From NCBI RefSeq assembly GCF_015706575.1, contig NW_024037048.1:10805512-10869511 (forward strand): 64,000 nucleotides of DNA, given 5' to 3'. This document shows, in pieces, positions 48,268 through 59,862 of the stretch. Below the pieces are notes generated by a model. That model did no database searches and was not told the DNA's origin. It saw nothing but the letters and a program-made list of their open reading frames with translations. This stretch comes from Patiria miniata. Lineage: Eukaryota; Echinodermata; Asteroidea; Valvatida; Asterinidae. Position 1 is the stretch's first letter, and each line of letters starts with the position of its first letter. The position numbers and the translations under genes were made by a program.

Positions 48268-49264
48268 ATAGAGCTAGAGTTAATTACTAGAGCGCTAACT
48301 TCGTGTACAAAGTAATGCCTGCTGGGCGCATCCATGTTTGTGCACAAACCTATGGATACCTAGAAATTTTGTATGGCTTTTGTACGGCTATTTGCATATA
48401 TGTGTTTGTATTCCATACCGGTGCGTCATCGAAGCCAATACGCCCAAACCGAAATGCACGATCAGCAAATGAGCGTGTCATTTTGCTCGACGCAAACAGC
48501 GCAACACGTGCGCGTATTCGCTGCAGATGCTTTTTACCATCACGCTTTCTGAACCGTCAATGACGCGCTTAAAGCCCGAGTCCATCATTTGCAGCTATCC
48601 AAAAAAGTAACTGGCGTAATTATTGTTGAAAAACATACTGGTTGAAAGATAGTAAGGGGACTAAACTCCCTGTGAAATTATTCTTTCTGGCAAGCTCTCA
48701 TTTTGAAGAAATCAACGAAAGAAGGCATTTCCAACGGTGCGTCTTAAGAAGCACCGTAGGAAAATTTTAATTAGTAATTCGTTTTGTTAATCGGCGCAGC
48801 GCGCACAAGCATTGGAACGACGCACAGGCGCGCGCGGTTGCTATAATTCGTCGGATCAGTGCGCGACATCGCGTAAAGCTGCAATTCAAAACAATTGGAA
48901 ACATGATTTAGCAACTTTTGATTTGAAATTGAGATCCTAGAAGTAGAATGCTGTTTTTCTCAGAATATCAAGTAATTTGTTCAGTATCCTTCATTAGATT
49001 TTGAACACTTTTGTTGCTTCAAACGAACAAAATGCAATTACAAATGATGGACTATAGCTTTAAGTTGTTTGCTTGTGTTCTACTTGCGTGTTGCATGTAG
49101 AGTACACTTTCAAAATTCAATCCATCTACATTTTGTAATTTCATTTGTGTTCTACAAGCATGCACATGAATTCAAAATGTCTGCGCCTAGGACGGCTTCA
49201 AAGCGTCTCCGCGCGCAGAATGGCGAGTTAGCGCTCTAGTAATTTAATATACATGTAGCTCTAT
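48268..49264. mobile_element. MITE, ATAGAGCTATA family, with nested TTAA element
   Basis: Reverse-orientation relative of 26261-26752. Flanks GCTGCAAGC / GCTTGCAAG are an imperfect target duplication. Split at its TTAA by 48573-49059. Confidence 0.85.
48573..49059. mobile_element. TTAA-flanked MITE, family P, nested
   Basis: Inserted in GCGC-TTAA-GTTG. The unfilled site is present in the relative at 26261-26752 (CAACTTAAGCGCG). TTAA at 48569-48572 and 49060-49063. Confidence 0.92.
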
Positions 49265-49677
49265 GCTTGCAAGTCATCTTTATAATTCTCAGACCTATCA
49301 CCCAGTATGATTGTTCTGATATGGAAGAGTAGGCTGGTTCCCTGTACTTCCATTATACCATCTGTACTTCAGTTAGAGGTGGCAGGAACCAGCCTGTTGA
49401 TATGACCTTTGACCTCAAAGGTTGACAGGCACAATTCTATAGTCTTGTAATTTCAGGGTACATATTTTTGTCTATTTTTCTATGACATCCATTTCCTCTG
49501 TATAGCTGCCTATGTAATAATGAAAATGGGTTTGTACATATTCTTGGTTTTTCTTTAAAGCTATTTTTTTATTTTAAGTTAAATTGATTACAAGGGAATT
49601 CTCTGAAAAGCTTAAAAATTTATAAATTAATATTCACTTTTGCATGATTTATTTCTACAAATGGTGATCGTGAAATC

Positions 49678-49911
49678 ATATGTGATGCGATCAAGCTAAA
49701 TGAGTCGTTTGTCGGGAACTTTCATTTGGAGATTCAGGCCAAAATATGGCCACTTCATCACATCACTTCATCACATCACTTCATCACATCTCTTGGTGTT
49801 CTGACTTCCATAATTGGTAAACTAAAGATGGTACCAGTATGCAGTAATGCTGAAATTGTGCTCTTTTCAAAACTCTAAAAAAAACTCATTTAGCTTGATT
49901 GCATCACATAT
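49678..49911. mobile_element. MITE (ATATGTGATGCGATCAAGCT ends)
   Basis: Left end and right AGCTTGATTGCATCACATAT are inverted, sharing also AAATGAGT. A TCACATCACTTCA microrepeat lies inside. Confidence 0.75.
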
Positions 49912-50510
49912 TGGTAAAGAAATGTACAAATAGGATCAAGAATGTGATATGGAGCATTCTTTTCTTTAAAAAATGTTAACTCTCATAGTAGATACACATT
50001 GTTCAGGTACTTTCTTATTAACAAATGTTTTAAGAAATGGTGAAACGGGAACCTTCAAGCCTTCGTTAAATTTCCCCTTACAATCGTATAACTTCACGAA
50101 TTGACTGTGAACATCATCAAACAAACCTTTTAAACTTACAAATCAAAATGATATCTTTTTCCCAAAGCCAGGTGTTGTATTTTTTTTTATTTTAACACCT
50201 TCACCCACAGATTCTGTATCTTGATTGGCCGAGAGTGAGTCACATGACAGAACATGTATGTCCTTTACAATTATTGTGAAAGAATGTTGTATAAAAACTA
50301 CCTGTTCAACCCCCCCCCCCCCCTTTAATTGGGAAGAAAAGGGGGTGTCCTTGGAATATTGTGAACATGCTACAAGATTTCCAGTTTTTTACCGAATGTA
50401 GCTGTTTTTCGACATTTTATGAAAAATGTAGTGCCTTGAAAGTTGAAACATGGACATTTTATTTACTTTTAGTCAGTTTTGTGTGCAATACTTCAAAACC
50501 TGTGCACACT
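49912..50510. other. Intergenic, no gene or ordered repeat seen
   Basis: Unique-looking AT-rich sequence with a poly-C tract (50311-50323). Confidence 0.5.
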
Positions 50511-50514
50511 TTTC

Positions 50515-50700
50515 ACACGGTAGGGGAGGTCAACCGACCAGCACTGGAACTTGATACAACTTTTCTTGACAATTACAGCACACAAGGTGACCTGATTTTA
50601 CAGGATACTTTAGACTGTCATTCACTAACAGTCCAGTAAGGTATTTCATAATAATTTGGTACTTTTGTTTTTTGATGATTGCAAATGTTGTATATTCCTT
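50515..50700. mobile_element. TTAA-flanked MITE, family Q, degraded 3' part
   Basis: GGTCAACCGACCAGCA, TTTACAGGATACTTTAGACT and GCAAATGTTGTATATTCC then TTAA (50701) match the right half of copies at 13227 and 43036. Confidence 0.65.
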
Positions 50701-51375
50701 TTAAACAGAAACCCCCTAAACTAAATAGTGTCTTCCTGTAATGACATCACACTACAGCCTCGGTTGTCCGGGAAAGCATGGTAAATTGTAAATGTTTCAA
50801 AAGAAGTTAACCTTTCAATAACATTACCAAAAAGGGATGTCAATTGGTTTTTTTTTTATAGATTTAACAGTACAATGTAGTAGAATATTGCACAAAATGT
50901 GTTTCCCAAGAAATATTCCTCGCATGGAACCTTTAAGACGATATACATGCATTTTCGTTTAGAACTTCAGATGTTTACATGCAAATTCAAGCAACTGGAA
51001 TAACTCAAAATCTGTCAGCTTATTTGGTTGGGACAGCCCACTTTGAGCACTTGTATTCTGGGGCTATCGGTTCTCATTATCCTTTGGAATTTCGTTGTCA
51101 ATTTAATCCATTAAAAATCTAATTATTTCGAAGAAATAAACGTTTTCAAAACTAAACATTTCAGCAGTGTACACCTTGTGGTTATTTAAAGATGTGTGAA
51201 ATTTGAGCAGCCATTCTGATGGAAATTTCAATGGATTTTTTTTTTAAACGATTCTTCAAAATGAAAGACGTCAATCACAGTATGGACAGAACACTTACGA
51301 ATCACCAAATTTTTGTGGATAATTCACAGTCTAAAGATGTGGCTGCGTGTAGCAAATATTTTAAGAACCATCAAT

Positions 51376-52007
51376 CAGAGTTGTAATGACTCGAGTCAAT
51401 GACTCGAGTCCGACTCGAGTCACAATTTTGGTGACTCGACTCGACTCGAGTCCCTAAGGGCAAATGACTCGACTCGAGTCACTGCAAGCAAATGACTCGA
51501 CTCAACTCGAGTCCCTCAACAGAATACCTCGACTCGACTCGAGGAAGGCTATTGAGACTCGAGTCCAATAAATAAAATCAAAACTTTGCGAAAAATATTT
51601 GCAATGACTTACGCCGGTGCCGGTTTTTGTTCACGTCACGTTGGAATTTTGCAAATAATGTATACATATATGTGGTTTGATCAGTGTCCCCATTAGTTGA
51701 ATGACGATCAGCTGGCACCCCCTTTTTATTTTCATTAAGAGGCAAACGTGGTGTCGCCACATGTAGTAGCCCGAATGTAAAATTTAAAAAGCCAAAAAAA
51801 TGACTTTCTCTCTTGTGTGTATTTATTGTATAGTGCTAAAATATTTGTGACTCGAATTGGCTCGAGCTAAATACTTGACTTGACTCGACTACACACTGTA
51901 AATCGACTCGACCGTCTTGACCTAATAACTTGACTCGACTCGAGTCACTTATTTAAAATACTCGACTCGACTCGAGTTACAAAAATCAGTGACTCGTTAC
52001 AACTCTG
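51376..52007. mobile_element. hAT-like MITE made of ACTCGACTCGAG repeats
   Basis: Ends CAGAGTTGTAATGACTCGAG and inverted ...GACTCGTTACAACTCTG; 8-bp target duplication CCATCAAT/CCATTAAT (51368-51375, 52008-52015). Subterminal ACTCGACTCGAGTC words recur about fifteen times on both sides, as in hAT transposase-binding regions. Confidence 0.88.
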
Positions 52008-52432
52008 CCATTAATAATGTTTAGCCAATTCACAAAGGCTGACGCCTGCCCATTATGTTTGCAGATAGGTGTGATTGACATAATAAAAAGCGAGCAGTCA
52101 TTGAAAACGTAAAAACGTAAAAAAGTGTACCTACTACCCCGAGTGTAACCGAGTACGTTCTGCGGTGCTCCTAAGGTTTTGGATATTAAATAGATTTGAA
52201 AGCATTGTTAATTGTCTATGCTTTAACTCAAAGGAAGATCTGGTAAATGTAGGTCCTTTTTTATAATTTGGGTTTTGTTTAAACGTTTTGGAAAATTTGT
52301 AAACGGATTTAGAAATTGTTTTGTTTACACGTTTAAACGTCACATTCTTAGCACATTATATGACAAAAAAAATGGCGGGAAAAAACACAAAGTGCAAACA
52401 CCAAAGCCACGAAAGTTCCAAGGCATTTAAAT

Positions 52433-53712
52433 TTATCTGAGAGTTACAAAATTACTGTTTCCCTCGATATTGATATTGATATTCATGAGGTGTTGTGGAA
52501 GACTATCTTTCAAAAATTTCAACATCCTGTTACCACCTTTTACTGCATTTCTTCTGCCTTTTTTTACTTTAAAACCACATATTTTTTTCCTTTTTCCCGT
52601 AGTTTTTGAGGAGTCTGCATCAGGGTGCAGTTCAGTTTGAGTCTCCTTGTCTATGCAGGGGACATAATTATCTTCCTCACTTTCAATTTCAATTCTACCA
52701 AAAGCGACAGTCGGAGTCTCCTTGTCTGCACAGGGGACATTATCTTCCTCAATTTCAATTCTAGCCAAAGCGACAGTCTGAGTCTCCTTGTCTGCACAGG
52801 GGACATAATTATCTTCCTCAAGTTCAATTTCAATTCTAGCCAAAGCAACAAGAACACCAGTGGCAGTTGCAAGCATGACAACAATCGGAGTCTCAACACT
52901 TGGAAAAAAAGCTACAAGAATAACACTCGGCACAGAAAACAGGCATAAAGCAATGATCTTCTGGTAGTAAATGTCGTCATCATCTAAATCCTCTTCTGTA
53001 TCAAGTGACAAATCCTCTTCTGTATCAAGTGACGAATCCTCTGCCGCCTCGTCATCATTCCCATATTCATCAAGTGAAAGTTCCACACTCACAACAATGG
53101 CGGTGTGTAGCCAGACACAAACAATGCACAAGAAAACAAAAACAGCAAAAAAAGTAGTGGCCAAAGTAAAAGGAACAGAAATCATTGCAGCAACGATACA
53201 ATGCCGCTTTCTAAGAGTGCTATTTTGTTTATTAAGCAATAGCAGTACAAAATATGGCATTTGATAGGGCACAAATATAGAAACAGCGAAAACAAAAAAG
53301 ACACACAAAATAAGTGTGACGGCAATAATTTTCATTACAATTTTCAGAGCAATATAAATCCTTTTGAACAAAAAGATGGTGCCCTGTCCATCATTTCCTG
53401 CAATGCCAGTTATGTTGCTGTGTCTAGACCAGAATAAAATGCAACAAGAAAAATAAGCAGAGAAAAACATACAAGCAACAACCACACAAGCAGCAGTAGC
53501 AAATTAGAAGCGTGCTGAATAACACAAACTAAATCAGCTACAATAGCAACACCAAAAACAACCAAACAAAACCAAAAACTGGCCTCTTCTTCCAAATCTA
53601 TGCCAAGGTCACCCTCAGACCTTTCTGGGTTTGGGTTGTTTTCCGTTTCACCATCATCAGTGCCAACACTGCGCAGTGCTTCAGTCTCATCACGCGCTTG
53701 ACTAGACGCCAT
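52433..53712 (-). CDS. Unrecognised intronless multi-pass membrane protein gene, split by one frame change
   Basis: I do not recognise the family. The minus-strand start is ATG at 53712 in an ideal context (GAACCATGGCG). The first frame (53712-53410, 100 aa) starts MASSQARDETEALRS, is acidic, and has two hydrophobic helices (FWFCLVVFGVAIVADLV; a Leu-rich helix after HASN). It closes with a stop just as the second frame (open from 53485 to 52433) continues with three or more further hydrophobic helices, an acidic loop with repeated SLDTEEDL, three copies of a repeat of the form ARIEIE-EEDN-VPCADKETQT, and a basic tail (TGKRKKICGFKVKKGRRN). No GT-AG pair bridges the frames plausibly. Either this is a recent pseudogene, a sequencing or assembly slip, or two overlapping reading frames. 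The lack of introns beside intron-rich neighbours suggests a retrocopy or a lineage-specific gene. Confidence 0.55.
52640..52850 (-). repeat. Three-copy in-frame coding repeat
   Basis: Within the unrecognised membrane protein, three near-identical units of about 66-75 bp encode ARIEIE(L/S)EEDNYVPC followed by (A/I)DKETQT. The middle unit has lost a short in-frame piece. Units preserve frame and the Cys, which suggests recent tandem duplication under coding constraint. Confidence 0.8.
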
Positions 53713-54181
53713 GGTTCTTAGTTCGTTCCTTGGAGTTGGAGCAGGTAACTTCAAAGCGTTGACTGTAACTGCATCAGGCATAACACAAAAAGGATCTTTT
53801 TATATCATATTTGTAAACCAGATTTTAACCCTTAATTCCAATAGGTTTCCATCAATCAAGAAACTAGGGCTGTACCGAATATATCAAATACTCGAATATT
53901 CAATTATAAACCAAATATTCGAATAGCTTTTTGCCGGTTTGAATATTCGGTGACTGCTCTCTGTTCCGACACTCCTATCTTCTGACACCCCTATGTTGCG
54001 ACAACCTGCACATCATTGTTACTCCCGGTTTGAGTTAGTGTTAGGGTGAGGGTTAGGGATAGGAAAATCAGCTCTATAAGTACAAGAAACCTACTACTGA
54101 AGTCCAGTGCTACCGGTACTCTATGAAATTCAATTACAGGGGGCGGGGCACATGCTGCCCACAAAATCCCCGGTCCTGCGC

Positions 54182-54183
<2 letters not shown>

Positions 54184-54222
<39 letters not shown>
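54184..54222. repeat. Poly-C tract (~39 bp)
   Basis: Uninterrupted C run; on the minus strand a G run with quadruplex potential. Length may be a sequencing artefact. Confidence 0.8.
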
Positions 54223-54223
<1 letters not shown>

Positions 54224-54715
54224 CCCTCTGAACATTTGGCAAACATTTTGCTGTGGATACACCCATCACAACCCCATCCCTCCACCCTTCAAATGCCAGC
54301 TGATGCCCCACTGGGCCCCCACAAATACCACCAAAAAATACCCCGGCCAACATGTCCAACATGGTTTTCTGTTGTTAACTGCCTTCTCTCCATAGATTTC
54401 TTCAGGCTTGCTACGATGCTTTTGCAAAATCCTGTTTCATTTCCAGAAACAAAACATTGACAAGGCAGCGATTACGAGTTCTTCAATAGTTTTTACCTTT
54501 AAGTATCGTTCCTGTAGAAGTCAACAACCTTTTAGCAAGTCCTCAGCTGGATGGTGATATTGAACTTGATAGTATTGGAGACTGTACAAATACAAATCCA
54601 ATCTGCACTGCTGTATGAATGGGATAAAATTATATACATTGTATATTAAAAATGGGATAACATTTGGTATGCATCACAGTTCTTCTAATTACTCTCTCCA
54701 CAAGTTTGCAACCTA

Positions 54716-54910
54716 CAATCCCGGCCAAAATGGTTGGGACACTTCCTGAGCCTAGCAACGGTCACCCACTCCGGTCCCCTGGTCCCCTGGTCCCCCGCTC
54801 CCCCGGTCAATGTTGTTCTCTCCAGCCGATGGAGCACACACTGCGCAATGAGAGACAACACTGAGTGGGGGTCGGGGGGTTGGGGCCCCAGTGAGATTTG
54901 GCCAGGATTG
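54716..54910. mobile_element. Small MITE (CAATCCCGGCCAAA ends), copy 2
   Basis: TA on both sides (54714-54715, 54911-54912); inverted ends CAATCCCGGCCAAA...TTTGGCCAGGATTG; includes a short GGTCCCCT-type tandem not present in copy 1. Confidence 0.82.
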
Positions 54911-54912
54911 TA

Positions 54913-56050
54913 TGTCCAACTTGTCACCTAAGTGCAGTATGCTGTACATGTAGCTAGGGTGCCCCAGCTCCATAAGGTAGAGTACATAAATAAGTAGTTT
55001 CTCCACCGGCCTTTTAAAAAAAATGAAAGAGTTGGGAACTTTTTCCTTTCTTTTTGATGGCAGATTTTCCAAGATGGCGTATGGAGTCTTCAATTTTCAC
55101 AACTATTTTGCCAATACAAAATTGTGTCCAAAGGAGCCACAACCCTTTCTACATATATAGCTACAATTTTGTAGGAAACAAATAAAAAGATAATTAATAT
55201 ATGGACAATATTCTGTGCAACTTGTATTGCAAACATACATGTATGAATGAAAAAAAAAGGAATTAGGCCTAAACCAAAATTTCATATCATGTAAACAAGG
55301 CATGACACATTTTATGGAGCGAGTTTCATCAGCTTTGTGCAAGAGGGTGAGATTTAAACGCCATCCGAAAAAAAAATACTCACTTTCAGAATCTGCCACT
55401 TATCACTTGACATCCTCGATACATTGCTGGAGACTGAGGCGAAAAGCGCATGCTGCAGCCGAAAGCTTCTGAAAGAATGCAGGATCACCTGTATTGTTAA
55501 CAAGTGACGGAGTGTTAACAAGTGTTAACAAGATGTTAACAAGATGTTAACAAGTGCCCTATTTCTTTCTGAACAAGTGCCCTTTAAAAAATCGTGCCCT
55601 TTTTGTGCTAGCGGCATTTCTAGTGCCTTTTAAAAAAAAATTTCACGCATGTATAGGCCTGAAATGCGCCAATATAGACTGGTAGTGTGAACGATCATCG
55701 GTTTTGAACAGCGCCCCCATCGACAGATGGTACCAGTGCGCTGCCCCCCCCCCCCAAAAAAAAAAAACTGCACACAAAACTGCATTGTGTGCAATGATCC
55801 GCAACTGTCTCATGAGGGGATAAAAATTTGGCATTTCAGTCAATTCAAATGCCCAAATCATTATAAAGTACTCAGTGATCCTTACAAAAAAAGCCTAATA
55901 GTGAAGAAAAAAAAATGATAAATATTGACTATAAGTATACACTTCACTGGAAACCAGATTTTTGCCTTAAATTTATACGTGCAGCTTCCTTTCATGATGT
56001 TCACTGGTCAGTTACAAAACAAGTGGATATTTCTCCAAACTTAATTGGGG
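54913..56050. other. Intergenic; short GTTAACAA tandem only
   Basis: No supported gene. AAGTGTTAACAAGATGTTAAC repeats at ~55500-55553; scattered A and C runs. Confidence 0.45.
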
Positions 56051-56052
56051 TA

Positions 56053-56517
56053 GCCCCATAAATGTGGCCAATTTACTGGACTACCACCGTAAACATGGCC
56101 ACACATCCACATGTACAAAAACGTGTTGCACTTTGTCAAATTTTGATTTTCACATTTAGGCTTAGTTTGTAGGTTTATTTTGCTTTAGAAGCATACTCAC
56201 CCTCTTTATAGGCTAATCAGAAAGTGCTGCCTTTTTGAGATGTCTATTTTTCGTGAAATTTCCAGATTCATTTGCACACGTTTGCGTATCAAAATTCAAC
56301 ATGAAATTTCACAAAAATTAGACATCTGAAAAGGGCAGCACTTTCTGATTAGCCTATAAAGAGGGTGAGTATGCTTCTTAAGCAAAAAAAACCTACAAAC
56401 TAAGCCTAAATGTGAAAATCAAAATTTGACAAAGTGCGACACGTTTTTGTACATGTGGATGTGTGGCCTATGTTGACGGAGGAAGTCCAGTATTTTAATT
56501 GGCCGCATTTATGGGGC
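56053..56517. mobile_element. Palindromic TA-flanked MITE (GCCCCATAAATG ends)
   Basis: TA/GCCCCATAAATG...CATTTATGGGGC/TA, arms of ~200 bp with good inverted identity (e.g. TATAGGCTAATCAGAAAGTG at both). Confidence 0.82.
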
Positions 56518-56912
56518 TAGATAGTGGGTAATGTTTAACTTAGCGATTTCTTTCATTTCTATTCCCCGACAATTGCAAAATGATAGACCTTTTAACATTT
56601 TGTCAAATGGGCCGAGTCGGCCATTTTGAATTGAAAGTGGGGTTAAATCTTCATTTTCGGAGCTTGCGAAGAGAAATGATCGCAAGTAAATTACTAATTA
56701 ATTCCAGTCTGCTTCAAGAAATAATTTAAAATTTGTGATTAAACATTCCCTAATGTTTTAAGCAAGATTTAAAAAAAGACAGTAAAATAAGGCTGCATAG
56801 CGCCATCCCATTCAACGGTTAACAATTTATGAAATACATTCATTCAGGAACTCGACAAAATGGGCCATTTGCATTGCTTTTAAAAAATCTTGAAAAAAAG
56901 GTTGGTTTACAC

Positions 56913-56948
56913 TAGACCCGTGAACGTGACATTATGTTCACGGGTCTA
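56913..56948. mobile_element. 36-bp minimal element: two inverted ends and nothing else
   Basis: TAGACCCGTGAACGTG, four bases, then the complement. Flanked by GGTTTACAC / GGTTTACAT. Same ends as the 2.87-kb element at 57034. Confidence 0.7.
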
Positions 56949-57179
56949 GGTTTACATTTGAATTAATTTAATCAAGTGATCCGGAACTGTCGATGATCCA
57001 GATTTGTCGCACTGACTGTAGCTGTACTACTGTTAGACCCGTGAACGTGCGTTGTATACAACGCCACGCGCTTCCCTCGCATAAAAACAAGCGAAATCAT
57101 TATATCTTTTGATCCGCTACATATAACCACATATAATGTTGCCCATAGGTAAATCACTTACTTGTTAGGCTTCCTGTGA

Positions 57180-57400
57180 ATTTACGCGACACAGGTCACC
57201 GCGCTGCAGGCCTGCTGCTGGTGCAATGTTGTCCCCGTCCCCAGCCGCGGCCCTGGCGCCCTCCGTAGGGGCGGTATCGCGCGCACGCCCACCATGCAAA
57301 TCGTTCGCTCCCGAAGTCGTCATCAAAACGGGAGTTGTGCTTTGACGTAAGCACCATTCCTGAATTTAGCAAGGCGCCGCGCAAAAACAGTTAATAACTT
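57180..57400. other. GC-rich block with octamer motif
   Basis: CpG-rich stretch inside the composite element with ATGCAAAT (57294-57301) and, on the minus strand, CAA/GTAAGTGA near 57155-57165. It could be a captured promoter or first exon, but no linked coding exon is seen. Confidence 0.3.
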
Positions 57401-57429
57401 CACTAATATACAGTCTGGGTGCTAGACTT

Positions 57430-57610
57430 GTGACGTTGCACGGGGACACATTTACCAGGGGGGACACATTTAACGTCGTGCAGTGGGACAGATTTACCTA
57501 GAGGGGGACAGGTTTACCTAGGTAAAAGTGTCCCCCCGGACAGATTTACCAGGTCACGACCCGGTAGATCTGTCCGGGGGGACACATTTACCAGGGGGGA
57601 CAGAATTACC
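57430..57610. repeat. GGGGGACACATTTACC repeats, direct and inverted
   Basis: Seven or more copies of GG(A)GACA(C/G)ATTTACC, two in inverted orientation (GGTAAAAGTGTCCCCCC). Confidence 0.75.
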
Positions 57611-57622
57611 TGCCACACCAAC

Positions 57623-57807
57623 TGGCGGTTGGCTGTTGGCGCATGACGTCGCGCGGAAGCGTAACACCCGATGACTGTTTCATGCACTATCGGTTGCGGT
57701 TCCAGTACCGCAGCTGTGATGCGAGTGGTAAACTTCATATGAGTGCATGAAACAGTCATCGGGTGTTACGCTTCCGCGCGACGTCATGCGCCAACAGCCA
57801 ACCGCCA
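57623..57807. repeat. Near-perfect hairpin, ~75-bp arms
   Basis: TGGCGGTTGGCTGTTGGCGC ... CGATGACTGTTTCATGCACT and its exact complement, around a ~35-bp loop. The word GATGACTGTTTC recurs at 58628 in the nested foldback. Confidence 0.85.
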
Positions 57808-58199
57808 GCCGGCAAAAACGACTAGTTGACAGCCTGGTACCGGTAACCGACCGCCATTCATTGTACACAATTTTTTTTTGTGCACAAACCAATTGCTGTC
57901 CTGGCCATGCCTGCAAGGTTGTCAGGTTAGCGGTTATTCCTCCCTTTTTTCACTGCAATTGTAGGCTGAATCTTCATCGTGGATCGTTTTTTACTTCAAG
58001 GACCTGTGTAATGGTTATTCCAGGCAAGTTTGGGGTGAGTTGCAGTTGCACTTAGTGTGTAACGGGGACAAAATTCAACATTTTCCAAATTTTTTTGCCT
58101 ATACTATCGGTTACGAGAGAAACTAGCTCCAGCCCTAATAGACAACCCAATGATAAAACTCAGGGCTGGGTAACTCCAGCTCGGTATGTAAGTAGAGAT

Positions 58200-59146
58200 T
58201 AGTCCGAGTAACTTGGACCCAACTTATCGCCTTTTTTAACATTTGGACATGGTCTGGCGATAGTAAGGTCCAAGCTAATACCGAGACCTAGACAACACAG
58301 TCATGACAGTCCCAAAAACCAACATTTTCCAACAAAAAACATCAGATTTCACCTTCAAAACGGCCTCCAAATTACTAGATATGTCACCTGAGGTACAAGT
58401 AGACATAGATGATTAAGATGGTTGTACTTAAGTTTACTTACGATCCGGAAAAAAAGTGAAATTTTCCGTTCAATTCTGAAGACCCCCCGTGCCTAGGTTG
58501 TCGTTGTTGTGCTCACGTTCAAAACTGCATGATAATGGCGTCTGACCTCGACCTCATGCAAATGTCTGGACGGCGCGCTTGCGCATAATGCACTGCATGC
58601 ACGGCAGATTCCCCCTGCGCCGCGCCGATGACTGTTTCCTGATGTAGAGCGCCAGCCATGCGCCTGGCTAGCCAGCGCGACTCCTAGGCGTACCGCGAAC
58701 TTACACAGCACTCTACATCAGGAAACAGTCGTCGGCGCGGCGCAGGGGAATCTGCCGTGCATGCAGTGCATTATGCGCAAGCGCGCCGTCACGACATTTG
58801 CATGAGGTCGAGGTCAGACGCCATTTTCATGCAGTTTTGAACGTGAGCACAACGACAACCTAGGCAGAGGGGGTCTTCAGAATTGAACGGAAAATTTCAC
58901 TTTTTTCCGGATCGCAAGTAAACTTCAGTACAACCATTTTAATTATCGATGTCTACTTGTACCTCAGGTGGCATATCTAGTAATTTGGAGGCCGTTTTGA
59001 AGGTGAAATCTGATGTTTTTTGTTGGAAAATTTTGGTTTTTGGGACTGTGTTGTCTAGGTCTCGGTATTAGCTTGGACCTTACTATCGCCAGACCATGTC
59101 CAAATGTTAAAAAAGGCGATAAGTTGGGTCCAAGTTACTCGGACTA
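58200..59146. mobile_element. 947-bp foldback MITE with 9-bp target duplication
   Basis: Ends TAGTCCGAGTAACTTGGACC and complement; arms of ~450 bp almost identical; AGTAGAGAT at 58191-58199 and 59147-59155. Length of duplication suits Mutator-like elements (inferred). Confidence 0.9.
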
Positions 59147-59472
59147 AGTAGAGATAATAATAATTTATCAGAATTTATCAACTTTACAGAAATTATTAAA
59201 TGTTAATTTGTGATTTTCCGAGATTTATTCAAGTGCGCAACGTTAGGGAACACTCCACCAATTTGTGCCCAATTTCCGGACGCCACCGTTTTTGAATTTC
59301 CGATTAAATTTCATGACACCGAAATTTTTCACAGAGATTAAAAAGCAAGTATTAAACTATTAATAAGGTAAAGGTACCAGTATTTCACTGCATAAATTTG
59401 AGGTTTGTCAACAAAGAGGTTTGGAAACACTACACGAGGAAAGTTGGGTAAACGTCGAAGTGCGCCACGTTA

Positions 59473-59862
59473 GGCCCCCCCCCCCCCCAAAAGTCTCCGG
59501 TTTCTGGTATGGAGCTTGCCCCAAAAGTGGTGCGGCGACGCGGCTTTTTTTTTTTTTTTACCTGTTTTTTTTTTTTGGGGGGGGGGCTTCAAATGTCGGC
59601 TGATGACTGCAAATGGTGCCCGACTAAACTTAGTGCAAATATATGGGAGTCCAGAGAGGCCACATAAAGCTTATTCTCGATCATAACCCCATCTAAAAAC
59701 ACGTTAAAATTGTGCAGCTCAGCAGAATTCCAGTCAAACCAGTGAGTTTGGCGGTTTTGAGACATCATCTTGTATTGAAAAAAAAACTTTTTCATTTTGC
59801 CGACGCGCATGGCTACGGCGACGTGCGCGCATACCAGAAACCGGAGACTTTTTTTTTTGGCC
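59473..59862. mobile_element. Harbinger-like MITE nested in the composite element
   Basis: TTA at 59470-59472 and 59863-59865. The unfilled sequence ACGTTAGGGAACAC is present nearby at 59241-59254. Confidence 0.9.

Noticed and set aside
54107-54460. Pro-rich open frames across the poly-C tract
   Set aside because: Openness comes from the ~39-bp C homopolymer; the minus-strand Gly-rich frame is the same artefact.
55380-55522. Small minus-strand exon, either GDPAFFQKLSAAACAFRLSL... to a stop, or a first exon MSSDKWQILK followed by GTGAGT
   Set aside because: Two mutually exclusive readings of ~30 codons, a weak acceptor in a GTTAACAA tandem, and no neighbouring exon found.
57196-57384. 62-codon GC-rich minus-strand frame as a gene
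   Set aside because: Inside a transposable element, no homologue recognised, composition explains openness.
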